Shown here: piece after piece, positions 10,057-21,359 of the stretch | Layout of the letters: each line of letters opens with the position of its first letter | Position numbering within the stretch: position 1 is the first letter of the stretch | Source of the DNA: Panulirus ornatus | Taxonomy: Eukaryota; Arthropoda; Malacostraca; Decapoda; Palinuridae | Assembly: GCF_036320965.1 (NCBI RefSeq) | Contig: NC_092261.1 | Span: 10,263,697 to 10,327,696 of the forward strand | Direction of reading: 5' to 3' | Length of the DNA: 64,000 nt | Position numbers and translations under genes: made by a program | The notes under the pieces: model-generated | The model's database searches: none | Seen by the model: the letters and a program-made list of their open reading frames with translations, nothing else | Told to the model about the DNA's origin: nothing

Positions 10057-10065
10057 CGCGCGCGC
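9979..10065. repeat. (TG)n(CG)9 alternating purine-pyrimidine tract
   Basis: About 69 bp of TG repeat continues without a break into nine GC dinucleotides (10048-10065). That gives 87 bp of strict purine-pyrimidine alternation, a strong Z-DNA-forming sequence by established rules. Confidence 0.97.
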
Positions 10066-10362
10066 AGCAGGATGGAGGGGCGCCTGTATCATGAATCTCT
10101 GTGCTGGTCATGAAGTTCTCCCTGAGGGCTCGACGTCTTGCACTAATTCTCCACCGGGCGCACTTGATCAATGGTTCTCCAACACCCCTCCTCCCTCCTC
10201 CCTCCTTCCCCCACGGGAGGACGCAGGAATTATTCCACGGGAAATTAACCGCTGCCTTCCGCCTTCATCATAATTCCCCTAAGAACCAGCCATCGACCTG
10301 CTGTATTTCACTTCTATACCCAGTCATCAGGATACATTCTAAGAATATCCAGAGATACTCAA

Positions 10363-10364
<2 letters not shown>

Positions 10365-10434
<70 letters not shown>
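10365..10434. repeat. (TA)n microsatellite
   Basis: An uninterrupted TA tract of about 70 bp. Confidence 0.98.
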
Positions 10435-10437
<3 letters not shown>

Positions 10438-10516
10438 GAATATAGTGCTGCTGTAACTGTGAGCCTGATGGAATTCGACCGGTCTAGACCCCCGTTGCTC
10501 ATGGATGTGAGACGGT

Positions 10517-10540
10517 TATTCGATTACTAGTAATCGAATA
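10517..10540. other. 24-bp perfect palindrome
   Basis: Two 12-bp arms, TATTCGATTACT and AGTAATCGAATA, meet with no spacer and are exact reverse complements. It lies just upstream of a tRNA-like SINE head. Confidence 0.95.
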
Positions 10541-10560
10541 GTCATATCCCTATTAAAGGT

Positions 10561-10639
10561 GATCGTAATCTAGCAGTAGCGATCCCGCCTACCACGCATA
10601 AGGGCCTGGGTTCGAATCCTGGCTGTTGGAGGGTATTAT

Positions 10640-10640
<1 letters not shown>
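10561..10640 (+). mobile_element. tRNA-Gly-like SINE head
   Basis: The stretch TAGCAGTAGCGATCCCGC, then CTACCAC (anticodon-loop position), then GGGTTCGAATCCTGG follows the layout of a glycine tRNA from D arm to T arm. The T stem pairs with two wobbles. The anticodon stem does not pair beyond two base pairs, and no acceptor stem is visible, so it is not a functional tRNA. The tail GGAGGGTATTATGTGA runs straight into a TA microsatellite, as expected for a retroposed element with an AT-rich tail. Confidence 0.6.

Positions 10641-10642
<2 letters not shown>

Positions 10643-10711
<69 letters not shown>
10643..10711. repeat. (TA)n microsatellite
   Basis: A TA tract of about 69 bp directly continues the tail of the SINE head at 10561-10640. 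Confidence 0.98.
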
Positions 10712-10714
<3 letters not shown>

Positions 10715-13700
10715 GGGAGTAAATTTCCTCGAGTGATAACCAGTTTGTGTTGCAAGGGCTTGATTATAAGCAGAATTTATCGGCTAATGAGAATGATCTG
10801 GTTCATAATTACCATTAATAGGTCAGCAAAGTTCAGCTTATGGTACATGAATTCTTAATGAGACATGAACAACAACCAAGACACCCGTCTGACCCAAAGA
10901 TATGGCATCAAGAATCAGGCCACCAAAGGCCAAGCCTGAATTAATCCATTTCTTTCGCCTGAAGTGGAACTGAATCCTGATGGGATGATAGGAAAATCGT
11001 ATGATAATTCCATCTCACAGTTTAGCCAAACCCTCCAAATCATAAAATACATTTTCATTAGATACTAGAAAAAAAAAAAAATAGGTCGTTTGAATTACTG
11101 AAATATAAATATCCTAATGACTTGACACTTGACCAGACATTTTTTTCCTTCAAATCATTTACACACAATTATCAGATACTTCACTAAATATGTTATTCAT
11201 CAATGAAGGTGACACTGACATTATATATAGCAGTGTCCTGATTCACACATTTCAATATGAAATAAATGCTATTTTTTTTCCCTCTTTGTACACTTCACCA
11301 TTACTAGCAGTAACACGGCCCGAAACACATATTTCTTAACTCCATAGCAATGACTAGATGATGCTAAGTCATAGATACGTGATCAGACAGACAGACAGAC
11401 AGATACATCACGTATCAACACGACCTGCATTCGTGATCACACTGATACACATCCCTTACACACAGCATCACCACTAATCGTACTTGTTGAAAAAAAAAAA
11501 GAACATCAAATACCAATCGTCAATTCTATGGCACAAACAAGAAATCAAACACTTTTCTAAACTATGCACAAGAATGTGTTTAATGAGCAAGTAATACGTT
11601 CTAGGCAGCAGTCATCGCGGAAGAGAAAGGAAGTACTCTCTCTCTCTCGTCATTCACAGAAAACATCAACACTTTAACATGGCTTTTTCATATGCAAATA
11701 CGGTCCTAATGCTCGCGTGCTCCTCTGACTGCCTAAGTAACTCACGAGAGGAACCTAGACATCACCATGGCCGTCCCTAGACCCTCTAGAGAGGTCGAAT
11801 CTTATAATAAGTTACCTTATTCAGGTACGCAAGTCTCGTAACCTTCACAATGCATCATTCAGCCACCATTCGCCCTCATCTAATAATCGATCACTTAATT
11901 CACTCACTGATTCGACCTGTCGTTGTTCTAGTTAAGATTCGAACTACTACTACTTTTGCAGCAGGAAGGTCTTTGGCAAGACTGTCTCGAGGGAGGTTAA
12001 GTGGGAGGGTCTTGGAGGAATGGCCAGGGGGTGGTCTATGGTGTGCCGTGGGTGATGGGGGTGGGGGAGATTCAGATGACGCGGCTCTGGTAGTGGGACC
12101 CGAGACAGGAGCTCAAGAAGTTGATGTTTGTGTTTGGGGCAGCAGCGTGTGAAAGGGAGAAGTTGCGAGCTAAAGTGAACAAAAATATACGGTTATGAAG
12201 TGTATCCACTGGAGGATAGTGGGTTGGGGGTGGGAGGGACAAGAAAGTCAGAGTGTGAGTTTAAACTGGGGAGGACCTGAAGTGGAGGGGACATGGTAGG
12301 AAAGCGAACCATGAAGGGGTCTGAGATGAGTTGTAAGGTAGGACAGCGAGACTAAGATCCTTAGAAATATAACCACACCAAAGAAGTGTGGATTTACCAT
12401 CCCCATTCCGGCACAACATCCTCAGAAACACGTACGCTTAAAAAAAAATAAGAAGAAAGAATCAGTCCTCAACTCTCCCCTCTCCCATGGTGCACTTTGG
12501 TTAACATCTCTCTTTAAGGCTCTTGTGACGGAGGGCAGCATGTATCGCCGTCACCTCTTAGCATGTCTCGTGAGGAGGGTATGAATATCGGTCTTCCAGA
12601 CGTCACACACCCACAGCCAAGTCCCTCTCGGAGTCTGGCCCAGCACTGAGAATTTCCAGAGAGACTTGGATGGAGACGTCTACTCACCACAAATGATGTA
12701 TCGTATGTGTTAGATATATCATATCAAACTTTACTCAAGACATAAAAGACTACTAAGTCGAATAACATGTTACACTCAACTTTCCAGTGGTCACTCTCTC
12801 ACTCTCTCTCTCTGACTGGAATATGGTTCAGACACCATCAGCAGAAATGCGTTGGTATATGTCTCGTTCACCGAAGCCCCTAAAATGAAATATTGCCAGA
12901 TCAGCAACACATAATATGAGGAAAAACTCTTTGTGATTGGAATGGGCTAGCGGCGGCACTGCACTCCACTATAATGTCAGGACGTGAAATGTGGGTCTGG
13001 AACGAGAGAATAGTCACTGGACTGCGCGTGACTTCAGGAGTAGGATACTGCAATTATCAGTGGTAGTTGGGAAGATCCATACTTCATTAGAACACAGTAC
13101 GCATGGGTTGGGCATATGTGTCTGTGTAAGAGCGACTTCAAAGGCTCTATGTGCCTTATGAATCCTATGAAATTTGGAGATGGAAGAGATGCAAAGTGGA
13201 AACAAAATAGAAATAAGTGCAAGGTTTAGTCTTCAGAAAGCAATAGAGAGATTAATGTAATACTGAAGAGGGAAAAAAAATGCGTTAAACGTCTCCACTA
13301 ACACAAACACATACACTCCAAAAGGCACACATGCACATACACAAAACCGTAAAAACACACGGACAGCTATATTGATAAAAAGTATCATAGAAAATACTAC
13401 TCACGTCAGAAAAAAGTATATATATATGGGTACAGACACTAACAATAACAAATCAACAACACTAAGCAACATAGCAAGACATGAGGAACGTAATCCGTTC
13501 CTCCCTCACTCCCTCCACATCTCGCCTCAATGTATCTCTCCTAAGGATAGACCGTGCCGCTCCCTCTCCCTCCCGGCCAGAACCACGCAGTCATGAACAA
13601 GTGACAAATTACACTTTGGAAAACAATCTGCTGACAAACGCTTCCAGTTCCTCAGTTTATTTGAGAATTAAAAGAACGACAGCGAGATAAAGTTTCGGAA
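10712..13700. other. Longest low-repeat stretch, no gene recognised
   Basis: About 3 kb with few tandem repeats: an AGAC run at 11386-11403 and short A runs. A 100-codon open frame at 11850-12152 is glycine-rich and matches nothing I know. The minus strand near 12690 carries GGTGAGTAG, a good splice-donor match, but no open exon precedes it. I see no supported gene. Confidence 0.45.
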
Positions 13701-13728
13701 GAGGAAGAGGAGGAGGAGGAGGAGGAGG
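13701..13728. repeat. (GGA)n microsatellite
   Basis: A run of about nine AGG triplets. Confidence 0.95.
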
Positions 13729-13984
13729 GCAAGGAAAAAAAAACAAAAACGCCCACGGAGACAGAGTGACGCCATTTCTACACGCCTGGGGAGGACGCGT
13801 GTCGATGGAAATGCTCAGACCAGAAAGTTTCGAACGCGAAAATGATGATTTAAGTTCCGGTTTTATCAGGATGAGAAAAATATATGAGCGAACTCCACGG
13901 CCAAATATGTCATAGACGCTCACTGCAGATTAAATGCGACGGATCTAAATGTATGTATATAAGTATACGTTTATATTTACATGA

Positions 13985-13987
<3 letters not shown>

Positions 13988-14060
<73 letters not shown>
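13988..14060. repeat. (AT)n microsatellite
   Basis: An uninterrupted AT tract of about 73 bp. Confidence 0.98.
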
Positions 14061-14062
<2 letters not shown>

Positions 14063-14361
14063 TTGAAGGTTCCCGTCAGGGACAGAACTCATTATCTCTG
14101 TCATAGATTACCGATATCATAGAGAGGCAAGATGCTTGTATGAGGAATTATGCAAGTTTTTAGCGATGAAATACACATATCTTCGCTTCAGAATATATAT
14201 ACATATATATTCCAGCCCATACTCATGTTCCGCAAGTGTTCACCAGCCCCCATGGGCTGCTGTAGAAGACACCCCTTGAATAATGGACAGCCAAGAAAGG
14301 AATATATTATGTCTAGCTTTAGCCTTCGTCCCTGTCCAAACGCGCGCGTGATGTGCGAGTT

Positions 14362-14364
<3 letters not shown>

Positions 14365-14416
<52 letters not shown>
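14365..14416. repeat. (GT)n microsatellite
   Basis: A GT tract of about 52 bp, preceded by a short CG run at 14341-14348. Confidence 0.98.
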
Positions 14417-14417
<1 letters not shown>

Positions 14418-14637
14418 CAGAATGGAGGAAGAGTTCTACACTTGGGAAACACCCATCCCTGGAATTTCTATACCGACGTGTAGCCTTGTAAACTTCTGTA
14501 AGCCCGCTGCCAATCGGCGTTTCCTTGAAGCTGGGTGATTACTGTTTGTGTGTTACGGGGGAGAGAGCTTTTCAGTCGTGTTGCCTCGTCTATTCACCTT
14601 GTATATATGTACTATGTCTATACTCCTAAGTGTGTAT

Positions 14638-14641
<4 letters not shown>

Positions 14642-14699
<58 letters not shown>
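14642..14699. repeat. (CA)n microsatellite
   Basis: A CA tract of about 58 bp, roughly 225 bp after a GT tract of similar length. The two are inverted repeats of each other. Confidence 0.98.
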
Positions 14700-14701
<2 letters not shown>

Positions 14702-14767
14702 ACAATCCAGCCTAAGCCAAAGTGTGTGTGTGTTCTCCGTATCTTTCTGTATAAGAATATGCAGGTT

Positions 14768-14855
<88 letters not shown>
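14768..14855. repeat. (TA)n microsatellite
   Basis: A TA tract of about 88 bp with one C interruption near 14784. Confidence 0.98.
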
Positions 14856-14856
<1 letters not shown>

Positions 14857-15307
14857 CTTAGTGTTTATGCGTCCCAATATGTGATGTGTATGTACATACT
14901 TAAATGAGTCAGTGTACGTTTTCATGGGTTAAAATCTGTAGCAGATGTTTGTTTTCGTTTGTTTCTTCGTATGTGCTTGAGTATTTGTTTGTGTATGTGT
15001 CTTTGTATGTTTTCGTTTGCGTCCGAAGTGTTTCTGTGTACGAATGAAAGTGCTTAACATATACCAAGTCATAATATTTTTTTCTTCAATAAATACACTT
15101 GAGACAAAACTCATGCTATACCTTTATACGTAGCCACAACCATCACAATAGAACAGAAGACCAGAGGGCAACAAACACCATCAAGAATAATGAATGAATA
15201 ATATCCCTTGAGAATGTGCATCTCTATCTATAAACTGCATCACAGTGAAAGATGGTGTGGGTGTAATGGTCAAATCAATGTCTTTTAAACGAGCTGAGAT
15301 AAATTTG

Positions 15308-15313
<6 letters not shown>

Positions 15314-15385
<72 letters not shown>
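15314..15385. repeat. (TA)n microsatellite
   Basis: An uninterrupted TA tract of about 72 bp. Confidence 0.98.
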
Positions 15386-15388
<3 letters not shown>

Positions 15389-16066
15389 TTACGGAATAAG
15401 AAACAGGTTGGCTGGTCGCCTGGTTGGCTGACAGACTCGCTCTCTAGGCTTTATGGCTTATCGCCAGCCAGGGTCATTACGTGGCTGTCAACGACAAGCT
15501 CTGGCCATCAATCGAAAGATATTCAAGACCATTATTACATTTTCTCTGTTTACATGGCCCTTTGATGGAAACATTTTAATCTTTAGAAATAGGACACCTG
15601 GGGGTGTAAGTCTGGGGTACTATACACTTTGCAAATACCACATCAAATAAACAATGCAGCAATTTTGCCAGACTTCATACTTGCTTCAAAGCTCAAAAAA
15701 AAAACAAAAAATAGTCAACCCGTTCTCGTTTTCCTTCGGTCTCGTTTTCTTTGTCTAGAACTCATAATGGAGACTCTATCTTGACAGTTTGCTGATGATA
15801 TTCTTCAACCGCTTAATTAGTTGGGGGAAAAGATCTTTTACACGAAGTTTTACTCTTGGAGCTTGTAAATATTATCATATATTTATTTCAGTGTGGGTTT
15901 TTAAACACAGACTTTCAGTCAGTACAATACAATACTTCAAAAAAAAAAAAAAGCTCGATATCATGATTTCTTTAGCCACAAACATTTTTTTTGTACTCCA
16001 ACATTACAAGCATCTCATAAAAATCTGAAAAGAGCAATTCTTGAACAATGGAACAAGAAAAACAAA
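15386..16066. other. Unique stretch, no gene recognised
   Basis: AT-rich sequence with short A runs. Open frames are short and unremarkable. Confidence 0.45.
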
Positions 16067-16229
16067 AAAAAATCCTTGTCTAACTCACACATGGAAACAA
16101 AAAGGATGACTATTATTTCATACGATAAAACAAAAAAAGAAAAGACGATAAAAAATCCTTGTCTAACTCACACATGGAAAGAAAAAGGATGACTATTATT
16201 TCATACGATAAATAAAAAGAGAAAAGACG
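16067..16229. repeat. 83-bp tandem duplication
   Basis: AATCCTTGTCTAACTCACAC recurs 83 bp later. Both copies continue through GGATGACTATTATTTCATAC, with very few differences. Confidence 0.95.
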
Positions 16230-16988
16230 CTACTCACAAGGAATTCTTTACACCAGTTATGGTTTCTGGAAAAAAAAGCATCATTGTACCGAACCTCAGT
16301 TCGCACTGTGCTGCAACACCATTCATGAAGCAGATCGATCAAGTAAAGGCAACTGTAAATGCACGAATGAAGAAAAAAAAAACCACATTGTAGTCTGGCA
16401 AGTCTTATTATCATCCACGTGTAAAATTCTTCATGATCTCCCACAGTGCATTATATACACCTGTTTTTCATACCTATATCAAGGACATTCCACAATGTTA
16501 ACTCTTCCCAACCAGGTCCCCCAACCATCCCGTGTTTTTTCCCTTGCACTTCCACCTTGTGTCCAATGCTCAGTCTAACTCGGTGCAATGTGTTTTGGAA
16601 GTCTGAATAAAGGTTTAAAGCCACACTCGCCGCCTATCATTCTCCTGTTGCAGGCAGAGTCGCATGTTTAACAAAGCTCCACTGACAATTGATCGGTTGT
16701 ATTCAATATCATGGATCTCTTACAAACATTGTAATTCCTCTGTACACACATATATTTTTTTTTTCTTTTTTACCCCCATGGACCCTGAAACAGTTAGTCT
16801 CCTCATATCACTTTCCAGTACTCGAAATCTTGTTGCCCATCTCTTTTATCCATCACTATGTTTCAACACTGACCTTTTTATTTTCATTTTCATCTTTTTT
16901 TTTTTTCAAAAACAACCAGCATTGCTTTTATTTTGATTCACGTTCAATTTCCTTTTCTTTTTTGCTGTACGCTCTCCCAGAACAACGG
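16230..16988. other. Unique stretch with poly-T runs
   Basis: No gene recognised. T-rich runs near 16750 and 16890 open several frames with phenylalanine stretches. Confidence 0.45.
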
Positions 16989-17005
16989 TATGTGTGTGTG
17001 TGTGT

Positions 17006-17047
<42 letters not shown>

Positions 17048-17066
17048 TGTGTGTGTGTGTATGTGT
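16989..17066. repeat. (GT)n microsatellite
   Basis: A GT tract of about 78 bp with GG, CT and AT interruptions. Confidence 0.97.
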
Positions 17067-17099
17067 ACTCGAATTCCTGACTCTTGTTTGCGATAAGAG

Positions 17100-17141
17100 T
17101 GAGAGAGAGAGAGATATAGCGATAGATAGATACACAGACAG

Positions 17142-17180
<39 letters not shown>

Positions 17181-17200
17181 GATAGAGAGAGAAAGAGAGA

Positions 17201-17245
<45 letters not shown>
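17100..17245. repeat. GA, GATA and TAG compound microsatellite
   Basis: A short GA run, a GATA tract (about 17137-17179), a mixed GA run and a TAG tract (17203-17245) follow one another. Confidence 0.96.
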
Positions 17246-17327
17246 CAGAAGAAGAAAGGGAGAGTGACCACCAGAACTACGACGGTAGTTCAGGATTGGA
17301 CAACTTACTCAGCCCCGTGCGTCATGA

Positions 17328-17517
17328 CTAAGGAGTGCCTCACGTCGCTCGCCTGTGTCCCTCAAGCATTACTACCGCCTGCTCGTGGGGCTCCTCCTCC
17401 TCCTCCTCCTCCTCCTCCTCCTCCTCCTCCTTTTGCCCGGGGTACAAGACAGCTGCGGAGCGAGCCGCTCCGGCCCCAACAAGACCCACTGGATACGCTT
17501 TGGAGACTATACAATCG
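17328..17517 (+). CDS. Possible signal-peptide exon of a secreted or receptor protein
   Basis: The plus frame is open from the codon after a TGA at 17325-17327 to a candidate donor, G/GTATTG, at 17517/17518. It reads KHYYRLLVG, then 15 leucines encoded by a CTC run (17391-17432), then PGVQDSCG, a potential N-glycosylation site NKT, then WIRFGDYTIG. A basic n-region, leucine core and small/polar boundary form a textbook secretory signal. If spliced after 17517, the end would read GDYTIG plus the next exon. That resembles the GDYxxGGLF start of family C GPCR ligand-binding domains; this resemblance is from memory and weak. There is no ATG in frame, so an upstream exon would be needed (an acceptor-like CTAAG lies at 17328-17332). 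The leucine run may simply be a microsatellite in chance-open DNA. Confidence 0.22.
17391..17432. repeat. (CTC)13 trinucleotide repeat
   Basis: Thirteen CTC triplets followed by CTT. In one frame they encode leucine, in another proline, in the third serine. Confidence 0.97.
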
Positions 17518-17530
17518 GTATTGCATGTAC

Positions 17531-17597
17531 GATACAAACTACCCTAGTGCAGTAATTAGCATGCGATACAAACTTCCCTAGCGCAGTAATTAGCAAT
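17531..17597. repeat. 34-bp tandem duplication
   Basis: GATACAAACT, then CAGTAATTAGCA, recurs at 34-bp spacing with two substitutions. Confidence 0.93.
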
Positions 17598-17890
17598 CAT
17601 GGTATTTAGCTATCGTCCGTCAGTTGATGGAACACACTGTCATCAAAGTGCTCCTCGTCTTTCAAAGGAGAGACCATCTTGTACCCTGCTGCTGAATGGA
17701 GCGCAACCTTAAGAGAGCTGCAAGGGGTTCCTTAAGGAAAATGTTCTTGGTTTTAACAACTAGGATGCCCTCTGTGTGGTATATCCTACGTTGATACAAA
17801 TCCTATATGAATTAATCTTTTCCCTCCGAAATGCATGAAAAATGTACCCCAAAAAAAAAGGGGGGCTATCTATTTTTACTAAATATTTTT

Positions 17891-17891
<1 letters not shown>

Positions 17892-17944
<53 letters not shown>
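17892..17944. repeat. (GA)n microsatellite
   Basis: An uninterrupted GA tract of about 53 bp. Confidence 0.98.
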
Positions 17945-17946
<2 letters not shown>

Positions 17947-18180
17947 GATATTTGTAACAAAACGATTTTTTTTCCACTAGACCCTGAAACAAATTAAATT
18001 AATATCTACGTTAATTGTTAATTGAATATTTTTACTCTTTTTTCCCCCGGAAAACCCATTAGGTTCCAGTATACAGGCACCAACAACACAGCCAATAACA
18101 CATTCACATTTGTATTCGCGCACGAAAAACAAACAAAATCCAAACTAATACGAAAATTACTTATACACGCATAATTCATG

Positions 18181-18181
<1 letters not shown>

Positions 18182-18245
<64 letters not shown>
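18182..18245. repeat. (TA)n microsatellite
   Basis: An uninterrupted TA tract of about 64 bp. Confidence 0.98.
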
Positions 18246-18251
<6 letters not shown>

Positions 18252-18403
18252 AGGTACGTAAACGCATTGGAAAGTTTACATAATTTTTAAACACACACAT
18301 TACGACAGACAAATATTCTCATGGAAAATATACGCGCACGTGTTGTAGACATCCAGACACACCCGCATTCATGAGCGGAGTGGCTTTGGGTCTATGATCT
18401 GAG

Positions 18404-18469
18404 GTTAGTGGTGGGACTGGGTTAGTGGCAGGGAAGGTTAGTGGTGGGATTGGGCTAGTGGCACGGCGG
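18404..18469. repeat. 33-bp tandem duplication
   Basis: GTTAGTGGTGGGA recurs 33 bp later with a similar GGG(C/T)TAGTGGCA second half. Confidence 0.9.
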
Positions 18470-18602
18470 GTGAGTGTAAGGGGGGGGAAACTATGAACTA
18501 TAGAATCCCTAACTTCTCTAGAGAACCCTGATACCACTGACCTCTTATACACCAGCCCTTTTACCCTTCCGCTGTAAGGATAAAGAACAATATAATCGAC
18601 GA

Positions 18603-18925
18603 CTAGAAACCCCCATAGCGTAAAAATCTCCCAATATACCTCTAGAAACCCCCATAGTGTAATAGACCTCCCAACATACAACTAGAAACCCCCATAGCGT
18701 AAAAATCTCCCAATATACCTCTAGAAACCCCCATAGTGTAATAGACCTCCCAAGATACAACTAGAAACCCCCATAGTGTAATAAACCTCCCAGTATACGA
18801 CTGTTTCTAGAAACCCCATAGTGTAATAAACTTCCCAATATACAACTAGAAACCCCATTGTGTAATAAACTTCCCAATATACAACTAGAAACCCCATAGT
18901 GTAATAAGCCTCCCAATACACCTCA
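18603..18925. repeat. 39/40-bp minisatellite with dimer structure
   Basis: CTAGAAACCCC recurs at 18604, 18643, 18683, 18722, 18762, 18808, 18847 and 18886. The first four units alternate between an ATAGCGTAAAAATCTCCC type and an ATAGTGTAATAGACCTCCC type at 39 and 40 bp, a dimeric higher-order repeat. A 6-bp insertion (GTTTCT-like) sits before the sixth unit. Confidence 0.95.
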
Positions 18926-20212
18926 GTCTGACTTCACCGTCTCTAAAAACTGTGATCAAAACTCTTGAGGACGATATATTTCTAATTACTGCTCTAGATG
19001 GCGATAAACTTCAGCGCTGCATCCATTAAGAGACACAAGGCTTGGCGCGCAACCCTAGAGAGACATTAAGTTTTAATTACAGCACTAGGGAGCCAGAGTA
19101 CAGTTACTGTAACTCGAGCCATTTGATTGCAGCGCCCTGGGAATTTATCTTGGGTCTGGGAATAACTTTTACCTTCACCGTTGGAGGGGAGGCGATGCAC
19201 TGCTCTCCAAGGGCGTCCATGCAGGCAGGCTGCAGTGAGAGGGTGAGGGAGGAGAGGAGGAGGAGGAGGAAGAAACGCACAGTTTTTAACCCCGTCGTCA
19301 ATCTTCACCTTCCTGTACTCCCACGTCGTAATGTGTATACGACTGTATTTCTATGTAAGGCTGCTCATTACGATGGACTGTTTGATAATAATAAGAAAGA
19401 ATATATTTATATATATATTCCCCGGGTGTAATTCAAATTACTTATGGTAATTACCTCATTAATTCTAAATCTGGCAGAGCCTGATAGGAGTCATGCTTTG
19501 ATCGGGAAACAAGAAGACTGGAATTCCCTTCAGAGCGTAAACGATGTAATATGTCAGATTAAATGCTACATGAAGGATAGGGTTGTCCCACCCTCTACTG
19601 TGTGTGATCTATGCTTCGCTATATGCACACCGACCGTAAATTATCCCAGGCACCCCCCCAACTGTAATCTCTGTATTTGCTCGCCACCTTTCAGTGTAAT
19701 TCGTTGTATTTAGCCGTCGTTTTACTTGCGGGCTGGCGCATAAATTGTACAGTAGATCTGGTATTAATATGAGGCATAAAGCAGTTTCTTGCCGGCCGGC
19801 CTCCCCCTCTCTCTCTCTCCACCACACACACACACACACACACACACTTAAATCATCCACGTTATTCCCAATCCCTTCAGGTAATCCAACACAGGGGTTA
19901 ATTCCAAGCCAAGGGGTTATTTCTGCTGTAATAAACGGGCCAGATGTTGAGCGCATGTAAATTCCAAGTGGTGTATTCTGACCTGCATTGACTATCTTGC
20001 TTCGTGTTTCTTTCCCCCCTAAACGAAACCGAGCATAAGCTTGATAATTCGTAGCAATACGTATCTAATTCATGTCAATATCCATACATAATGGATGATG
20101 TAATCAATGATGATTTCAGTACCAAAGACGTAAACCAAGACGCAACGCGCTCTCTCACCACTCACCCAGCCATCTTGTCTTTAAACTTACGACAGTAATA
20201 GATCAGCGTGTC

Positions 20213-20217
<5 letters not shown>
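18926..20217. other. Unique stretch, no gene recognised
   Basis: A 129-codon open frame (19042-19431) lacks an ATG start and contains an AGG run and an AT run. No family recognised. A CT-CA compound microsatellite lies at 19807-19848, next to a GCCGGCCGGC palindrome near 19792. Confidence 0.45.

Positions 20218-20286
<69 letters not shown>
20218..20286. repeat. (CT)n microsatellite
   Basis: An uninterrupted CT tract of about 69 bp. Confidence 0.98.
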
Positions 20287-20289
<3 letters not shown>

Positions 20290-20878
20290 CGACTGTGACA
20301 CTACGTAGGCCACAGCGACTGTCTCTCCACCAAACAACAGATACAACTTCATGCATGAATCAGGAAGGGATGAATATGTAACCTAGTGTTGTCCTTCTCA
20401 CGAAAGATGTTCACTTCACTGTCACTTCTCTTAAGACAGGCGATGTGTGTGTGAGAGGGAATATAATCCTTAATGGGTCCAGGGTAGTCACCTAGGCTGT
20501 ATCATGGTTACGAATTACAGTAATGAATCACACGTGAATTAACGAGTAAGAGAGTGATATTTTCCTTGGTTATTAACGACGCGCGAGAATTGTGTGGTTG
20601 TCAGTTTTCACTTCCTTGTTAATAATATTCAAGCCTCCTTTCATGCGAACTGTCTTATTTCATTTTTATATATTTCTTTACATTTTCATTTGTGAACCTC
20701 AACCCATGATGAATTATCAACAAATGAACTACAGAAACATCCCCAGTTTGATTCGAATGTTCGTTCCTATACGAGTAATAAGCCAACGAATGTATTATAC
20801 AGTACGAATCACATTCAACATTCTTCGTCTTACATTAGATATCATTCAACTACAATTGAATAATCAAATCTCGTATAC
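20287..20878. other. Unique stretch, no gene recognised
   Basis: AT-rich, with no motif, RNA or coding signature I can support. Confidence 0.45.
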
Positions 20879-21214
20879 CCAGTATACTGTCTCTCATAGC
20901 CTCCAGTATACTGTGTCTCACAGCCTCTAGTATTCTGTCTCTCATAGCCTCCAGTATACTGTCTCTCACAGCCTCCAGTATACTGTGTCTCACAGCCTCT
21001 AGTATTCTGTCTCTCATAGCCTCCAGTATACTGTGTCTCACAGCCTCTAGTATTCTGTCTCTCATAGCCTCCAGTATACTGTGTCTCACAGCCTCTAGTA
21101 TTCTGTCTCTCATAGCCTCCAGTATACTGTGTCTCACAGCCTCTAGTATTCTGTCTCTCATAGCCTCCAGTATACTGTGTCTCACAGCCTCTAGTATTCT
21201 GTCTCTCAGAGCCT
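20879..21214. repeat. 24-bp minisatellite, 14 monomers in 48-bp dimers
   Basis: Fourteen 24-bp monomers without indels. Two types alternate: CCAGTATACTGTGTCTCACA and CTAGTATTCTGTCTCTCATA, each ending GCCT. The last nine monomers follow strict alternation, a 48-bp higher-order repeat. The period is a multiple of three, so minus-strand frames stay open and read as repeat peptides. These are not genes. Confidence 0.97.
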
Positions 21215-21357
21215 AGCACAGAGCGACACCCAAACGTAACCTCAAAACATCACTGACACTATACTACATTACAGGCTTCCCTCTAACTTCTCCCTCTCCT
21301 CGAGTCAGACATTCTTATAGTAGTTCAAATTTTTTTTTTCACGTTAAAATATGTATA

Positions 21358-21359
<2 letters not shown>

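Noticed and set aside
10561..10640. Functional tRNA-Gly gene
   Set aside because: Anticodon stem mispaired and no acceptor stem; better explained as a SINE head.
17264..17581. Proline-run and glutamate-run frames over the CTC repeat
   Set aside because: Alternative readings of the same triplet repeat. Their flanks look less protein-like than the leucine frame.
19042..19431. 129-codon plus frame
   Set aside because: No ATG start. It runs through an AGG run and an AT run, and no domain is recognised.
20842..21219. Repeat-protein frames on the minus strand
   Set aside because: The 24-bp array period is a multiple of three, so two frames stay open automatically.
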